NCBI RefSeq assembly: GCF_036323735.1
Contig: NC_086022.1
Location: 68,028,702 to 68,092,701 of the forward strand
Reading direction: 5' to 3'
DNA: 64,000 nt
DNA from: Rattus norvegicus
Lineage: Eukaryota; Chordata; Mammalia; Rodentia; Muridae
Below, in pieces: positions 30,214 to 41,402 of the stretch (position 1 is the stretch's first letter; the number at the start of each line of letters is the position of its first letter). The notes beneath the pieces are model-generated. The model saw only the letters and a list, made by a program, of their open reading frames with translations. It was not told where the DNA came from and searched no databases. A program made the position numbers and the translations under genes.

Positions 30214-31410
30214 GGCAGTACATTGAGCTCCATAGAAACAGTGCTGGGGCAAGTGAGAGCCAGTTGGGCACTGGGCAACTCTGTGCCTCTTGGAGGAAAA
30301 TCAACTGAACATGGGCAAAGGAGATCCTAAGAAGCTGAGAGGCAAAATGTCCTCACATGCATTCTTTGTGCAAACCTGCTGGGAGGAGCACAAGAAGAAG
30401 CAGCCGGATGCTTCTGTCAACTGCTCAGAGTTCTCCAAGAAGGGCTCAGAGAAGTGGAAGGCCATGTCTGCTAAAGAGAAGGGGAAATTTGAAGGCATGG
30501 GAAAGGCTGACAAGGCTCGTCATGAAAGAGAAATGAAAACCTACATCCCACAAAGGGGAGACCAAAGAGAAGTTCAAGGACCCCAATGCCCCCAGAGGCC
30601 TCCCTTTGGCCTTCTTCTTGTTCTGTGCTGAGTAACACCCAAAAATCAAAGGCGAGCATCCTGGCTTATCCATTGGTGATATTGCAAAGAAACGAGGAGA
30701 GATTTGGAACAACACTGCCGCGGATGACAAGCAGCCCTATGGGAAGATGGCCGCCAAGCTGAAGGAGAAGTATGAGAAGGATACAGCTGCCTACACAGCT
30801 AAAGGAAAACCTGATGCAGCGAAAAAGGGGGTGGTCAAGGCTGAGAGGAGCAAGAAAAAGAAGGAAGAGGAAGACGACGAGGAGGATGAAGAAGAGGAAG
30901 ATGAGGATAAAGATGATGATGATGAATAAGTTGGTTCTAGCGCAGGTTTTTTTTTTCTTGTCTATAAAGCATTTAACCCCTTGTACACAACTCCTTTTAA
31001 AGAAAAAGGCTGTGTCAGATTTGTTTTTAAACTGTACAGTGTCTTTTTGTATAGTTAACACACTACCAAGTGTGTCTTTAGCTAGCCCTGTCCTGGTGGT
31101 ATTCTCAATAGCCACTTACCTTGCCTGGTACAGTCTGGGGGTGGTAAATTGGCATGGAAATGTAAAGCAGGTTCTTGTTGGTGCACAACACAAATTAGTT
31201 ATATATGGGGACAGCAGTTTGGTTTTGTTTATTTATTTATTTTTTTCTCTTTTTTTCTTTATCTTCAGTTGTCTCTGATGCAGCTTATATGAAGATATTT
31301 GTTGTTCTGTTCTGTTAACTGAATACCACTCTGTAATTGCAAAAAAAAAAAAAGTGACTGTTTTCTTGACATTCTGAATCCTCCTAAGTAAATACAATTT
31401 TTTTATTAAA
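30214..31410 (+). pseudogene. Hmgb1 processed pseudogene
   Basis: Intronless copy of the HMGB1 mRNA with 5'UTR remnant (30214-30310), coding region from ATG 30311, and 3'UTR to 31410 followed by an A-rich end. Target duplications aaagtaaaaatac (30201-30213) and aaaataaaaatac (31411-31423) differ at one base. The HMG box A frame opens MGKGDPKKLRGKMSSHAFF. A 2-base loss in the CCCCCCC run after ACCTACATC (about 30553) breaks the frame, and stops follow near 30629. Missense changes include Trp for Arg in TCWEEH. The acidic C-tail is shorter than the parent's roughly 30 residues. The frame 30747-30929 still spells the last part but has no start of its own that would make HMGB1. Confidence 0.96.
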
Positions 31411-31627
31411 AAAATAAAAATACTGAGATGATTAAAGATGAAAACAAAGCAAAACCAAAACAGTGCAGCAAACAAAAAGCTTAGGGGAGGTGAGGGTTTG
31501 TTTAGCCTAAATTCCAGGTTACCATTCATATTGAAGCAAGTCTGGGCAGGGACTTGAAGGCTGGCCTGCTTGCAATCTATATACTATTACCTCCATATAA
31601 GAAACTCACTTTACAACCAAAGAAGCC

Positions 31628-31767
31628 CTGTGTTTGTCTTTGAGACAAGATCTCTGTTTAAGCAGGCCTTAAACTTACTATGTAGAACAGTCAGGTCTTG
31701 AACTCATAAAATGCATCTGTTTCTGCCTATTGCATGCTTGGATTAAGGATGTGCATCACGTCCAGCT
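31628..31767 (-). repeat. Old B1 SINE
   Basis: Reverse B1: TTTGAGACAAGATCTCTGTT, CTTGGATTAAGGATGTGCAT. Confidence 0.75.
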
Positions 31768-31844
31768 AGGCATTTACACTCGTGTCCACTTCCCTAAGTT
31801 GTTTTGGTGAGGGTCTTAGCCAAGGAATTCTAAGTCTTTTTAAA

Positions 31845-32029
31845 AAGATTCATTCATTCATTCATTCATTCAATGTGAACACACAGTCACTGTCTTCTGA
31901 CACACCAGAAGAGGGCACCAGATCTCATTACAGATGGCTGTGAGCCACCATGTGGTTGCTGAGAATTGAACTCAGGACCTCTAGAAGAGCACCCAGTACT
32001 TTTAACCTCTGAGCCACCTCTCCAGCCCC
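31845..32029 (-). repeat. B2 SINE with (ATTC)n tail
   Basis: Reverse B2 with GATGGCTGTGAGCCACCATG. Five to six ATTC units at 31850-31872. Confidence 0.92.
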
Positions 32030-32219
32030 CTAAAATTTTATAATGGGCCCAAATAAGACTGTCTTCTATCATCTAACATCTTTAGCTCTTCTAGTCTGTA
32101 AGCTAGCCTGAGGCTAACAATGCTTTTTTGGCCTGTCTTCAGAGAAGATTTATGGATTGTTTGCGTGTGCGTGTGTGTACTAACAGAAGCAGATGGACAT
32201 GTGAGATTGGATGCAGCAG

Positions 32220-32345
32220 AGCCCAGTGGTGGGAGCCTGAACTGTGGAGGCAGACATGAATTTAAGTCCCATTAGTACAGAGAGTGGCCCTGGGACCTTA
32301 GAATCATTGCTTGGCCTCTAACCTTTGGTTATTTGGCTCTAAATG
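32220..32345 (+). repeat. Possible MIR SINE
   Basis: Weak match to the MIR layout: GTGGGAGCCTGAACTGTGGA, a TTTAAGTCCC segment, then CCTGGGACCTTAGAATCATT. Ancient and uncertain. Confidence 0.4.
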
Positions 32346-32657
32346 TTTTATATAGTTTTGGGCCATCATCCAGAATTATTAGATAACTCACATACTTCTG
32401 GAGTAAGGTGCTAGCAAACACAGAAAAACAAATCCAGAATGTCTTGGGGAAAAATGGAGTTGTATGCCAATTAGAACATGACTGTGCCAACGCCTGTCAG
32501 AAGTGGCTTAATTGAGCTGTGTGTTGTCCAGCTTCTAGTAGCATTCTGGTTGTTTAACAGTAACCCAGCATACCTTTACAAAACAAAGCAAAACACCCCA
32601 AAGTCTTTATTAACAAAACCTTTTTTGTATTTTTTTTCATGAAATTTTAATGTGAAG

Positions 32658-32750
32658 TTCAAACGCCATGTTGGGGAGCAAGAAGAGGACACTAACTTAT
32701 GGATTGGCTACTGTGCTTTTCACCTGGGTGACTACAAGAGAGCTTTGGAG
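32658..32750 (+). CDS. Ift56: Ift56 coding exon 3
   Basis: 31 codons, FKRHVGEQEEDTNLWIGYCA then FHLGDYKRALE. Acceptor aatgtgaAG, donor GAG/GTTAGT. It contains a TPR helix pair (WIGYCAFHLGDYKRALE has the TPR spacing of G, A and small residues). Phase 0 to 0. Confidence 0.96.
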
Positions 32751-33472
32751 GTTAGTGGGGGAGATCCCGCAATGTTTACAATGACACTATATGGTGTGTA
32801 CTCATGGTAGCAGCCAAACAATGCCAGAGGAAACAAAGCAAGAAGAAAGAAATTGCCCTATCTGCCTTCCCCAATCCTATGTCTTTTCATACAGGATCCA
32901 CTGACCCTGACCACTGAGCCTTCTTACTGACCTGATTCAGTAGGTGGGGAAGGTAACTGAGCACATGGAATACTACTTAGGAGTTCTTTTGGAATAAGCA
33001 CTCTGATACACTCGTGAGGGTGGAAGAGAGGCGCTCTCACTGTGGACTGAAGCCAGGACAGCTCCTGAAGGGCCTCAGTCCAGGTTGTATTCTCATCTCG
33101 ACTCTAAAACCATAACGTGGTGCAGGCAAGCCAGATGCTGCAACGGCAGTCGGTGGCAGGAGCAGGTTGTTAAGGGCACCAGCCAGGTATTTGAGCTGTG
33201 CAGTGAAGCCAGGCTGGCAGATGGGTAGTACAAGCAGTGCTTTACCTAAGTCACTGAGTCAGTCGATGTGTCAGTGTCTAATGACTGGGGTTTTCTACCT
33301 TATTCTGCTCAGTATGAAGGTGGAGGAGGAACTCCCCGGGGGCGGGGGTGTTTGGAGGGTATGCAGTGAGGGGTCAGAAGATAGGCTAAAGGAGGAGATA
33401 AGGAGACGGTCGATAAAAACCATCCATGAAAATGCTGTAGGGAAGTGTGCTAGCTTGTAAGCTAATTTTAAA

Positions 33473-33640
33473 AAATAATCCCAGCACTTGGGAGGCGAAG
33501 GCAGGCAGATCTTTGAGTTTGAGGACAGCCTGGTCTACAGAGTGACCTCACTCTGAGGTCAAGATACTGAGTTCCAGGATACTCAGGTCTACAAAGAGAG
33601 ACCCTGCCTCAAAGAATAAATAAATAAATAAATAAATAAG
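33473..33640 (+). repeat. B1 SINE with internal duplication and (AAAT)n tail
   Basis: ATCCCAGCACTTGGGAGGCG start. Two GGTCTACA segments separated by a repeated TGAGTTCCAGGA-like unit; five AAAT units at the end. Confidence 0.85.
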
Positions 33641-34007
33641 CAAATATTTATATAGAAGTTTTCTGCTCAACTTCTCACTTTGCTATATAATGAATAAAGT
33701 AAAATAATACTGTGACCACATATAGGACTCCAATATACTCTGAGTATTTAATACATTTGATAGTATCATTTATGTATAATATAAGTTAGTATTTTAAAAT
33801 GATTTTAAATACTATCCAAAAGTTACTTTATAAACAAGAAAGACTGTATGGTCTGGCATGGGAGTTTGTATCTTACTTGCCCTTTATTTTTTCCTGTATG
33901 CTAATGAGACTCTGAGCATGTTAGCATTCACATGAGACTGACTCGGTCTGGTACATGTCAGGTGTGCATTCTATCACTGACCTATACCTCTGTATCTCAC
34001 AGTCACT

Positions 34008-34242
34008 TAAAGATGATTTTTATATTTATTTATTTATTTATTTTAGGTGTATGACTATCGTGTTTTGCCTGCACGTGTGCCTGGGAACCAGGTTCATGCC
34101 TGGTACCTGCAGAGGCCAAGAGGACATTGGGTGTTTTGAACTGGAGGTTCAGATGATTGTAAGCCATCATGTGGCTGCTGAGAATCGAACCTGGGTCCTC
34201 TGCAAGAACAGCCAGTGTTCTTAGCCATCTCTCCAGAAGCCC
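34008..34242 (-). repeat. B3 SINE
   Basis: Reverse B3 with CCTGCAGAGGCCAAGAGGAC and GAATCGAACCTGGGTCCTCT. TTTA-rich tail. Confidence 0.88.
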
Positions 34243-34546
34243 CATCACATGTCTTTTTAAGTTACCAAAATATATTCCGGTTGTTTTCATTTCTGAAGGT
34301 TTCTAAGACATTTTAAAATGAGGATAAACCAAAGTGTAAATTTCATGTACAAGAAAAAAAGTATAAATTCTGTGTGCAAGAGTTCTGTCTGGGTAGAATC
34401 ACATATGAGTGTAACCTCTTCTGGTAGATAACGGCTGAGGAGCTGTAGGATCCCCAGAGTGTAGGCTGCTCTGTGAGAGAGAATCCTTCCACCCTAGAGA
34501 ATTTGCTTTACTGTCGAGAAAGGACATCACTAAATGTCTGTTTCAG

Positions 34547-34661
34547 GAATACGAAAACGCGGCGAAGGAGGAGAATTGCAACCCGGAAGTGTGGGTAAAC
34601 TTGGCCTGCACCTACTTTTTCCTTGGAATGTATAAACAAGCAGAAGCTGCTGGGTTTAAAG
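34547..34661 (+). CDS. Ift56: Ift56 coding exon 4
   Basis: 38 codons plus one base: EYENAAKEENCNPEVWVNLA then CTYFFLGMYKQAEAAGFK. Acceptor ctgtttcAG, donor AAAG/GTAAAA. It encodes a canonical TPR (VWVNLACTYFFLGMYKQA). Phase 0 to 1. Confidence 0.97.
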
Positions 34662-35295
34662 GTAAAATGGGCACTTTATGTATGGTACTCACGATTAGTC
34701 TTTGCTTTGTACCTAACTTTATCTCTGCTTCTAAAGTGTGTGTCTTATAGATACTTCAATTTACAGTTGAAACTTTCTTTTTAAATCCAGTCTTACAATC
34801 TTTGCAATTTTTTTCTGGGTGTTGGAGACTTAGTCCAAGGCTAAATGCTTGTTGGACAAATACTCTGCCACAGAAGTAAACCTCAACCCCAACAACAGAC
34901 ACGAGAGCTGAAAGTCACTTGGCTATTCGCAGATTTCAATAGCTATGGAAGTTAGTCCCTTGCTGGGATAAGATGAAACAAGGTGGCTTCAGAGGCCACA
35001 GGCGGCCTTCAGGTGAGGCCAGTGGTTAGGAGCACTTCCCAAGCCACTCTACTATGGGGCTATGGGGCTCTTGCTCACAGTGAGAAGCTTGGAAGCCAGC
35101 TGATCCCCACCTCAGGATCCTGGTGGGCTCCCCATCATAGAAGCTTGTTAAAGCCACTGAAGAAGAGTTGTTAGCAAACTTGTAGGTAAAGAGGGCCCAT
35201 GAAAAAAGATGAAAGATAATTAGAGTGCAAATCAAATGAAGCTTAAGGAAATGTAGAGAAAGGGGGCAGGGGAATATTGATTAAGACATTGTAAG

Positions 35296-35452
35296 GAAGC
35301 TGGCTGTGGTGGCACATGCCTTTAGTCTCAGCACTCACTCTGCAGGCAGAGGCAGGTGGATCTCTGAGTTCAAGACCAGCCTGGTTTACAGAGTGAGTTC
35401 TAGGATAGTCAAAGCTATACAGAGAGATCTTGTTCCCACCACCACCAAAAGA
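35296..35452 (+). repeat. B1 SINE
   Basis: AGCTGGCTGTGGTGGCACAT start; GACCAGCCTGGTTTACAGAG. Confidence 0.9.
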
Positions 35453-36319
35453 AATGGTTGGGGAAAATAATTTTCAGGGTAGAATTCATATTTACATGTA
35501 TAAGACTTACCCATTTTTCAAGGAAAATGGGGAACTTTAAACCACTTTTAATTTGTACCCTGTTTTTCTTATACACTAGTGTAATTTTTCCAAATGGAAT
35601 CACTCACCAGGTCCCTTAGGGCACTAACTCTCTCATGTTTCTAAGAGTGTGCATTGGGACACTTGGCGGGCACAGGAAGGCTGCTCACAGCAGCCAACTT
35701 CATTTCCATACTTACATACATTTTTTCATTTCTTCATGCATTGAAGTATGATACTGTTCTGTAAAAGAGATAGAGAATTGGTTATCCAGAATGGAAAATT
35801 GACAAGACTACAAACAAGACTGGAACTTGAAAGGAGTTTAGCCTTTTTCTTCGATGCCTGTTTGAGGGTGGTACTGAACTGTGGTAGAAGATCCCTGGAA
35901 TACAGTGGACTGGTGTGGAGGAAGATATGGGAATATAATTCTGGATTTAGGAAAATGTGGGAGTATAATTCTAGAATAGGATTTCAGGAGGAATTGAGAA
36001 AGATCCCTGGGGTGAATGGAAAATGTGGGTGGCTCCACGTGTGTTCTCAGGTGACTCTGATTCTTACCGGTGTTTGGTTTAGCATGTGGGCAGCACAGAG
36101 GCAGACCACACTGTGCTCATCGACTGCTGTGCTGTGGAACATCATGGCAGTTAGCAGGGTATACGTCAGAGTGGAGAGCAGGACCTTAGAACAGCTCCCT
36201 TCTCGCTCCTCTACACACTGTTTACTCTAGCAGACAATACAGCTAGGTAAGGATTGGGCAGTCCACCTGAGACTCACCCAGGGACTAAGTTTCATAGACT
36301 ATTGAATTAATTTTCCTCC

Positions 36320-36481
36320 AAGATTTTTTATTTTATGTGTGAGTGCTTTGCCTGCATGTGCCAGAAGAGGGCACCAGATCTCCTGGAACTGGAGTTATGA
36401 ACAGTTGTAAACTTGGAATTGAACCTGGGTCCTCTGCAAGAACAGCAAGTGCTCTTAACCACTGAGCCATCTCTCCAGCCT
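36320..36481 (-). repeat. B3 SINE
   Basis: Reverse B3: GTGCCAGAAGAGGGCACCAG, GAACCTGGGTCCTCTGCAAG, terminal GAGCCATCTCTCCAGCC. Confidence 0.9.
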
Positions 36482-36559
36482 AATTTCAGTGTGTATCGAT
36501 AAATGTTATTTTAAAAGCACATGTTTATCAAACAACATGGTTCTGTTTTTCCCTGCCAG

Positions 36560-36609
36560 CTCCAAAAAGCCGACTCCAAAACCGCCTACTATTCCATCTG
36601 GCTCACAAG
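36560..36609 (+). CDS. Ift56: Ift56 coding exon 5 (50 nt)
   Basis: Two bases complete the Ala codon begun in exon 4, then PKSRLQNRLLFHLAHK. Acceptor tttccctgccAG, donor AAG/GTAATG. Phase 1 to 0. Skipping it alone would break the frame. Confidence 0.96.
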
Positions 36610-36821
36610 GTAATGATGTTCTCATTCCACATTTCTTGCTTTAAAAACATTTTTCTCTCTTTCTTTTGCCAACAGTGGTAGAAATACTTAACTAGAAATT
36701 TCTGTTAATGTTGCTAAATTGATTTACAGAAAGTTAATCAAGTCACAAACAAGAAGTATATAAAAATATATTTGGTGCATTTAAAATGTTCACAACATTA
36801 TTATTATTATTTTTACAGTGT

Positions 36822-36886
36822 TAAGAATTAAACCCAGGGCCTTGTGCGTGCTATGCATGTGCTCTGCCACTGAGCTGTGTCCAGAG
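36822..36886 (-). repeat. Old ID-like SINE
   Basis: AAACCCAGGGCCTTGTGCGT and TCTGCCACTGAGCTGTGTC: a diverged tRNA-like body. Confidence 0.6.
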
Positions 36887-36889
36887 CTC

Positions 36890-37025
36890 TTGACTTTTGA
36901 GATGTGGTCTTGCTATGTTGTACAGGCTGGGCTTGCTGCATAGCTCAAGATGACCTAAAATACATGAGCTTCCTGACTAAGCCTCCCAACCTCTGGGGTT
37001 AAAGACACACACCACCACACCCAGG
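36890..37025 (-). repeat. Old B1 SINE
   Basis: Reverse B1: GATGTGGTCTTGCTATGTTG, ACACACACCACCACACCCA. Confidence 0.75.
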
Positions 37026-38217
37026 CCTGCGACTGCCATCTGACTGTTTCATTTCTTTATTTGTCCCAGATAAGCAGAATTCCATCTTCTTTTTTCTTAT
37101 ATCCTTTTTGCATTGATTTTTAAAAATCCCACATTTGCCCTCTGTAAGCTTGTTGTTTTCATACTTTTAATAGTACTTTAGAGGTTACTATAGCATATGT
37201 CTTTTACATATCGAGGTTTTTTTTGGTTGTCAAGGGTTTTCTTTTTTGTTTTGTTGTTCATTCCTTGTAGGACTTCAATAATATGTACCTATACAAACAG
37301 TTTCATTGTGTCAAGGAAACACTTCTATTTTTATATATATTTTGAGGAAATTTCTTACCAATTTTTTGCAGCCATGTTTAATCATGTATTAAATCCATCC
37401 ATGTACTTAGTTCTTAATTTCAGTTGTGGTCTTTTCCAGAATTTATATTTTAATTTTAACATTTTAAAATTTTTACTAAAACTTCCTAATTTCAATGCAT
37501 ATTGAACATAAAACATAGGTCTAAGAATTCTCATAGGTTTTTTTTTTTTCCTGACAGCTGATTTTTGGTCTAATACTCCTATTTCTTGTATGTCTGATCA
37601 TATCATGTTGAATTCTGGCTATTATAGATGAAAATAATATGAAGATAATTTGAGGTCTAGATAGTTTGCCATCTTCCACAGAGGATTTATTTACTTTTGT
37701 ATCTGGCAGGCACATGAGACAGACAGAAGCCAATGGACTGGCTGCTGCCAGCAGTATTAGCCATTTAAAGCTGGTCCCCAGCTGTTCTGAGAGCCAATGA
37801 ATTTCCCCTGCGCTCCCCTTGCTAAGTTATCCCCAGGACTCCTCACTGACAGCCTCAAATGTCTTGTCTATCAAGCCCATGTGACTCCCACTGAGCTTTT
37901 GGCAACTCAGCCACCCATTGAGAGCTAACCAGAGTCCTTAACAGATAAGTGCTGCTGGGCTTATCTCGGTGGGCGCCTACATCCCGTCCTTTTCATCTCT
38001 TTGGAATCTTAGTATCTCAGATCTTCACCAAGTTTGTAACTTTAATGCCTCCACACAGATTTCTAGTAGCATTCAATGTCTGTTTGTTCTTAGTGAAAGG
38101 ACTGTGCTCCCAACAAGCCCCCTATTATTAGAAATGGAAGTCTTTGATTTTATTTCACTAAATACTTTGTGTCTTCTCATTATTACAAAATAAGATATTT
38201 TCATTATATTCTTTTTT

Positions 38218-38406
38218 TTAAAAGCTCTTATAACATTTATTTATTATGTACATGATGTTCTGCCTGCATATATGCCTGCATGCCAGAAGAGGAAGCCAAA
38301 TCTCATTACAGATGGTTATGAGCTATCATGTGGTTGCTAGGAATTGAACTCAGGACCTCTGGAAGAACAGTCAGTGCTCTCAACCTTTGAGCCATCTTTC
38401 TAGTCC
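38218..38406 (-). repeat. B2 SINE
   Basis: Reverse B2 with TGCCTGCATGCCAGAAGAGG and GAGCCATCTTTCTAGTCCC. Confidence 0.9.
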
Positions 38407-38483
38407 CTAGAAAAAGTCTTTTTTTAAAAATTTATATATAAACACAATAATCAACATTTCCTTTTCTCTTCTGACCTTTTTCT

Positions 38484-38508
38484 ACTACTACTATTACTAC
38501 TACTACTT

Positions 38509-38540
<32 letters not shown>
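38484..38540. repeat. (CTA)n trinucleotide array
   Basis: About 18 CTA units with two interruptions (ATT, TTC). Confidence 0.95.
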
Positions 38541-38541
<1 letters not shown>

Positions 38542-38544
38542 AAT

Positions 38545-38742
38545 TCTATTGTATGGGTGTTTCACCTACACGAATGCCTGTGCACCATCTAGTACCAAGG
38601 AGGCCAGAAGAGGGTGTTAGATCCTCTGAGGCTGGAGTTACAAAAGGTGGTGAGCCACTGTGTAGGTACTGGGAGTCAAACTCAGCTCCTCTAATAGAGC
38701 AACCAGTGCCCTTAACCACCAAGCCATCTCTCCAGCTCTTCT
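38545..38742 (-). repeat. B3 SINE
   Basis: Reverse B3: GAGGCCAGAAGAGGGTGTTA, GATCCTCTGAGGCTGGAGTT, GCCATCTCTCCAGC. Confidence 0.9.
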
Positions 38743-38802
38743 TATCTAGTCTTAAAGTTCATGTTTCACTTTCTCTCTCTGCCCACCTTCTCTCCCCCTT
38801 TC

Positions 38803-38882
38803 TTTAGTGCTGGGGATCAAACTGAGGGCATCATGCATGTTAAGCATTTACTCTGCCACTGAACTATACCACTGTCCCCATA
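38803..38882 (-). repeat. Old ID-like SINE
   Basis: GTGCTGGGGATCAAACTGAG and CTCTGCCACTGAACTATACC. Confidence 0.55.
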
Positions 38883-39346
38883 TCTTTCTGGAAGTGTGAA
38901 TTATTTTCTTTTATCAAATTCAGATCATGCTATATGTATATGTACTGTTTTAAGTCCAGATTTTGTGTTCAAAAGTATGTTATCTTTTTTTCTGTCACAA
39001 GATAGTCTACAGAAGAGATAAATGGTAGTTCTTGGGCCGTGAAATCTTTCTAAAATAGTTTCCCAATTGTCTTTTAAAAAAGACATATATACTTTAAAAG
39101 TTCATATATACTTTGATCTCTATGTTCTCTTGCAAACTCTGAATGTTTCTTGTGTAACAAGTTGGCTGATGCTGAGAGATCCTCCTTGGTGGTTTTAGCT
39201 GGGTGCTGTCTGCAGAACTTGAATTTGGACCTCATTTACTGTCATCATTACTACTCCTAACAGACAGCTGTGCCACAGTTCAGCCATCATTTCCCTTTGT
39301 TGCTTCTTTGGATGTTTTCCAATGTTCAGGCCTAAGGAAGCATGAA

Positions 39347-39478
39347 CTTGCTGGGTGGTGATGGCAAACACCTTTAATCTCAGCAATCAGGAGGTGGAGG
39401 CAAGGTGGATCTCCTACAGAGCAAGTTCCAGGACATTCAGGGCTACACAGAGAAACCCTGTCTCAAAGAAAGAAAGAG
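39347..39478 (+). repeat. B1 SINE
   Basis: GCTGGGTGGTGATGGCAAAC start; CAGGGCTACACAGAGAAACC end with a GAAAGA tail. Confidence 0.9.
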
Positions 39479-39480
39479 AG

Positions 39481-39562
39481 GGGTTGGGGATTTAGCTCAG
39501 TGGTAGAGCACTTGCCTAGGAAGCACAAGGCCCTGGGTTCGGTCCCCAGCTCCGAAAAAAAA
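39481..39562 (+). repeat. ID SINE at the minisatellite edge
   Basis: Complete ID body; an A tail of about eight then runs into the GA-rich array. Confidence 0.95.
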
Positions 39563-39783
39563 GAACCGAGGGGGAGAGAGGGGAGAGAGGGGAGAGAGGG
39601 GAGAGAGGGGAGAGAGGGGAGAGAGGGGAGAGAGGGGAGAGAGGGGAGAGAGGGGAGAGAGGGGAGAGAGGGGAGAGAGGGGAGAGAGGGGAGAGAGGGG
39701 AGAGAGGGGAGAGAGGGGAGAGAGGGGAGAGAGGGGAGAGAGGGGAGAGAGGGGAGAGAGAACAAATTTTATTTTCATAAGTT

Positions 39784-39833
<50 letters not shown>

Positions 39834-39876
39834 GAGAGAGAGGAGAGAGAGAGAACAAATTTTATTTTCATAAGTT

Positions 39877-39928
<52 letters not shown>

Positions 39929-40165
39929 GAGAGAGAGGAGAGAGAGGAGAGAGAGGAGAGAGAGAGAACAAATTTTATTTTCATAAGTTCTGAGAGAGAG
40001 AGAGAGAGAGAGGAGAGAGAGGAGAGAGAGGAGAGAGAGGAGAGAGAGAGAACAAATTTTATTTTCATAAGTTCTGAGAGAAAGAGAGAGAGAGAGAGAG
40101 GAGAGAGAGGAGAGAGAGGAGAGAGAGGAGAGAGAGAGAGAGAGAACAAATTTTATTTTCATAAG
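39563..40165 (+). repeat. Higher-order GA minisatellite
   Basis: Part 1 (about 39570-39760) is about 21 copies of the 9-mer GGGGAGAGA. Part 2 holds five copies of a 26-bp AT-rich unit beginning AACAAATTTTATTTTCATAA at 39761, 39854, 39967, 40051 and 40145, separated by (GA)n and GGAGAGA arrays of differing length (periods 93, 113, 84, 94). The long Ser/Leu/Pro frames on the minus strand are artefacts of this array. Confidence 0.96.
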
Positions 40166-40274
40166 TTCTGAATTAAGCAGTGCAGTCTAAAGAAGTGAGC
40201 ACCAATTAAAGCTTTGCCCTCTAGACTTTGTAACTTAGTACCTGCAACCAAGTGTTAGCCTTTCACTTGCAGAT

Positions 40275-40402
40275 TTAAGGACAGCCTTGGCAGCACACGC
40301 CTGTAATCAGAGAGAGGAGGCTTGCCACAAGCTTGAGGCTAGTATGGTCTACAGAGTGAATTCTAGGCCAACTGGGGCTCAAGGAAAAGATGAGGATGTA
40401 TT
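40275..40402 (+). repeat. Old B1 SINE
   Basis: ACAGCCTTGGCAGCACACGC start; GTCTACAGAGTGAATTCTAG. Confidence 0.75.
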
Positions 40403-40609
40403 CAGTGATAGCCCATTTGTCTGGCATGCAGGAAGCCCAGAGTTTGTGCTCCAGTGTCACATAAGCACACATGCGCGCGCACATGTCTGTAGTGTATCAG
40501 TGATCAAACTACAGGTCAGCTTCAGGACTTATTTATTTTGGAAAAAAACATCCTTTTTTTTTTTAAATTCAAGAGGCAACATTGGATTTATTAACTGCAG
40601 AGACAAAGG

Positions 40610-40690
40610 TGCAGAGAGAGGAGAGAGAGGGGAGGGGGGAAGGAGGGAGGAGAGGAGAGGGGGGAGAAGGGAGACAGGGGAGAGGAAAGA
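40610..40690 (+). repeat. Purine-rich GA/GGA tract
   Basis: About 80 bases of G and A with few interruptions. Confidence 0.85.
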
Positions 40691-41194
40691 AAAACACAAG
40701 CACAAAGCCCACATCCTATAAGACAGGTATGGCTTCTCAAGGTAGAGAGTGTCTTTACAGTGTGGCTACATGTCTGAAGTTTGATAAGAAGCCCTCCTAT
40801 TCTTTTAAAATTGCCCAGAGTATAATTTGTTAAGTTAAAAAGTTAGTCTAAGAGAAGAGAATGTTAGGAACCTAAGGCTTCCCATCATTTTAGCCCCAAG
40901 TAGTACAGCCTGATTGCTGTAGCAGAGCCTCCTTGACTGCAGCATCTCTGGGGATGCAGCATCTGGCCCTGCATGAGCACCATTCAAGGTGTTTTGGAAA
41001 CACACATTGCCTCTTTTCACCATTAGGTCCTCATCAGTAAAGTCTTAAGTCTTCCTGCCTTTCTCAGCAGTAAAGGCAGGGCAGACTGGAGAAGGTTCTC
41101 CTCTCTCTTACCCTTTTCTATCCATTTCAACATAACTCTATATCTTTTTATCCTGCCTCAATTTCTCTATTTGAGACTTCAGTTCCTTAAGAAA

Positions 41195-41402
41195 AGTAAT
41201 TTTATTTCTGTGGGTATTTTGCCTGCCTTCCTGTCTGTGCAGCATGAATGTGCAGTGCTTACACAGGCCACAGGAGAGTGTCAGATACCCTGGAATTGGA
41301 GTTACAGATGGTCATAACCCGTCATGTGGGTACTAAGAACTGAACCTAGGTATCCCAGAGCAGCAAGTACTCTTAATGCTGAACCATCTCTCCAGGCTCC
41401 AG
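41195..41402 (-). repeat. B3 SINE
   Basis: Reverse B3: TGGAATTGGAGTTACAGATG, CATGTGGGTACTAAGAACTG, CTGAACCATCTCTCCAGG. Confidence 0.85.

Larger units (their letters stand above)
29581..32657 (+). other. Ift56 intron 2
   Basis: 3.1 kb holding a B3 pair, an HMGB1 retropseudogene, B1, B2 and a possible MIR. The rest, 32346-32640, shows nothing I recognise. Confidence 0.8.
32751..34546 (+). other. Ift56 intron 3
   Basis: 1.8 kb. Contains a B1 dimer-like element and a B3. The stretches 32751-33470 and 33640-34005 show no named feature. Confidence 0.8.
34662..36559 (+). other. Ift56 intron 4
   Basis: 1.9 kb with a B1 and a B3. The 160-codon frame at 35748-36230 has no recognisable domain and I treat it as chance. 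34820-34890 contains an old ID-like remnant. Confidence 0.75.

Noticed and set aside
30311..30929. Functional HMGB1-like gene
   Set aside because: Intronless, frameshifted after about 80 codons, with stops, target duplications and an A tail: a processed pseudogene.
35748..36230. 160-codon forward frame in Ift56 intron 4
   Set aside because: No domain, no codon-use signal, and no consensus splice sites that would fit it into Ift56.
39463..40162. Minus-strand frames up to 221 codons rich in Ser, Leu and Pro
   Set aside because: Translations of the GA minisatellite in several frames at once; not coding.
39761..40170. Regularly spaced 26-bp direct repeats resembling a CRISPR array
   Set aside because: The spacers are all GA microsatellite, the context is a rat intron, and there are no cas genes. 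It is a higher-order minisatellite.
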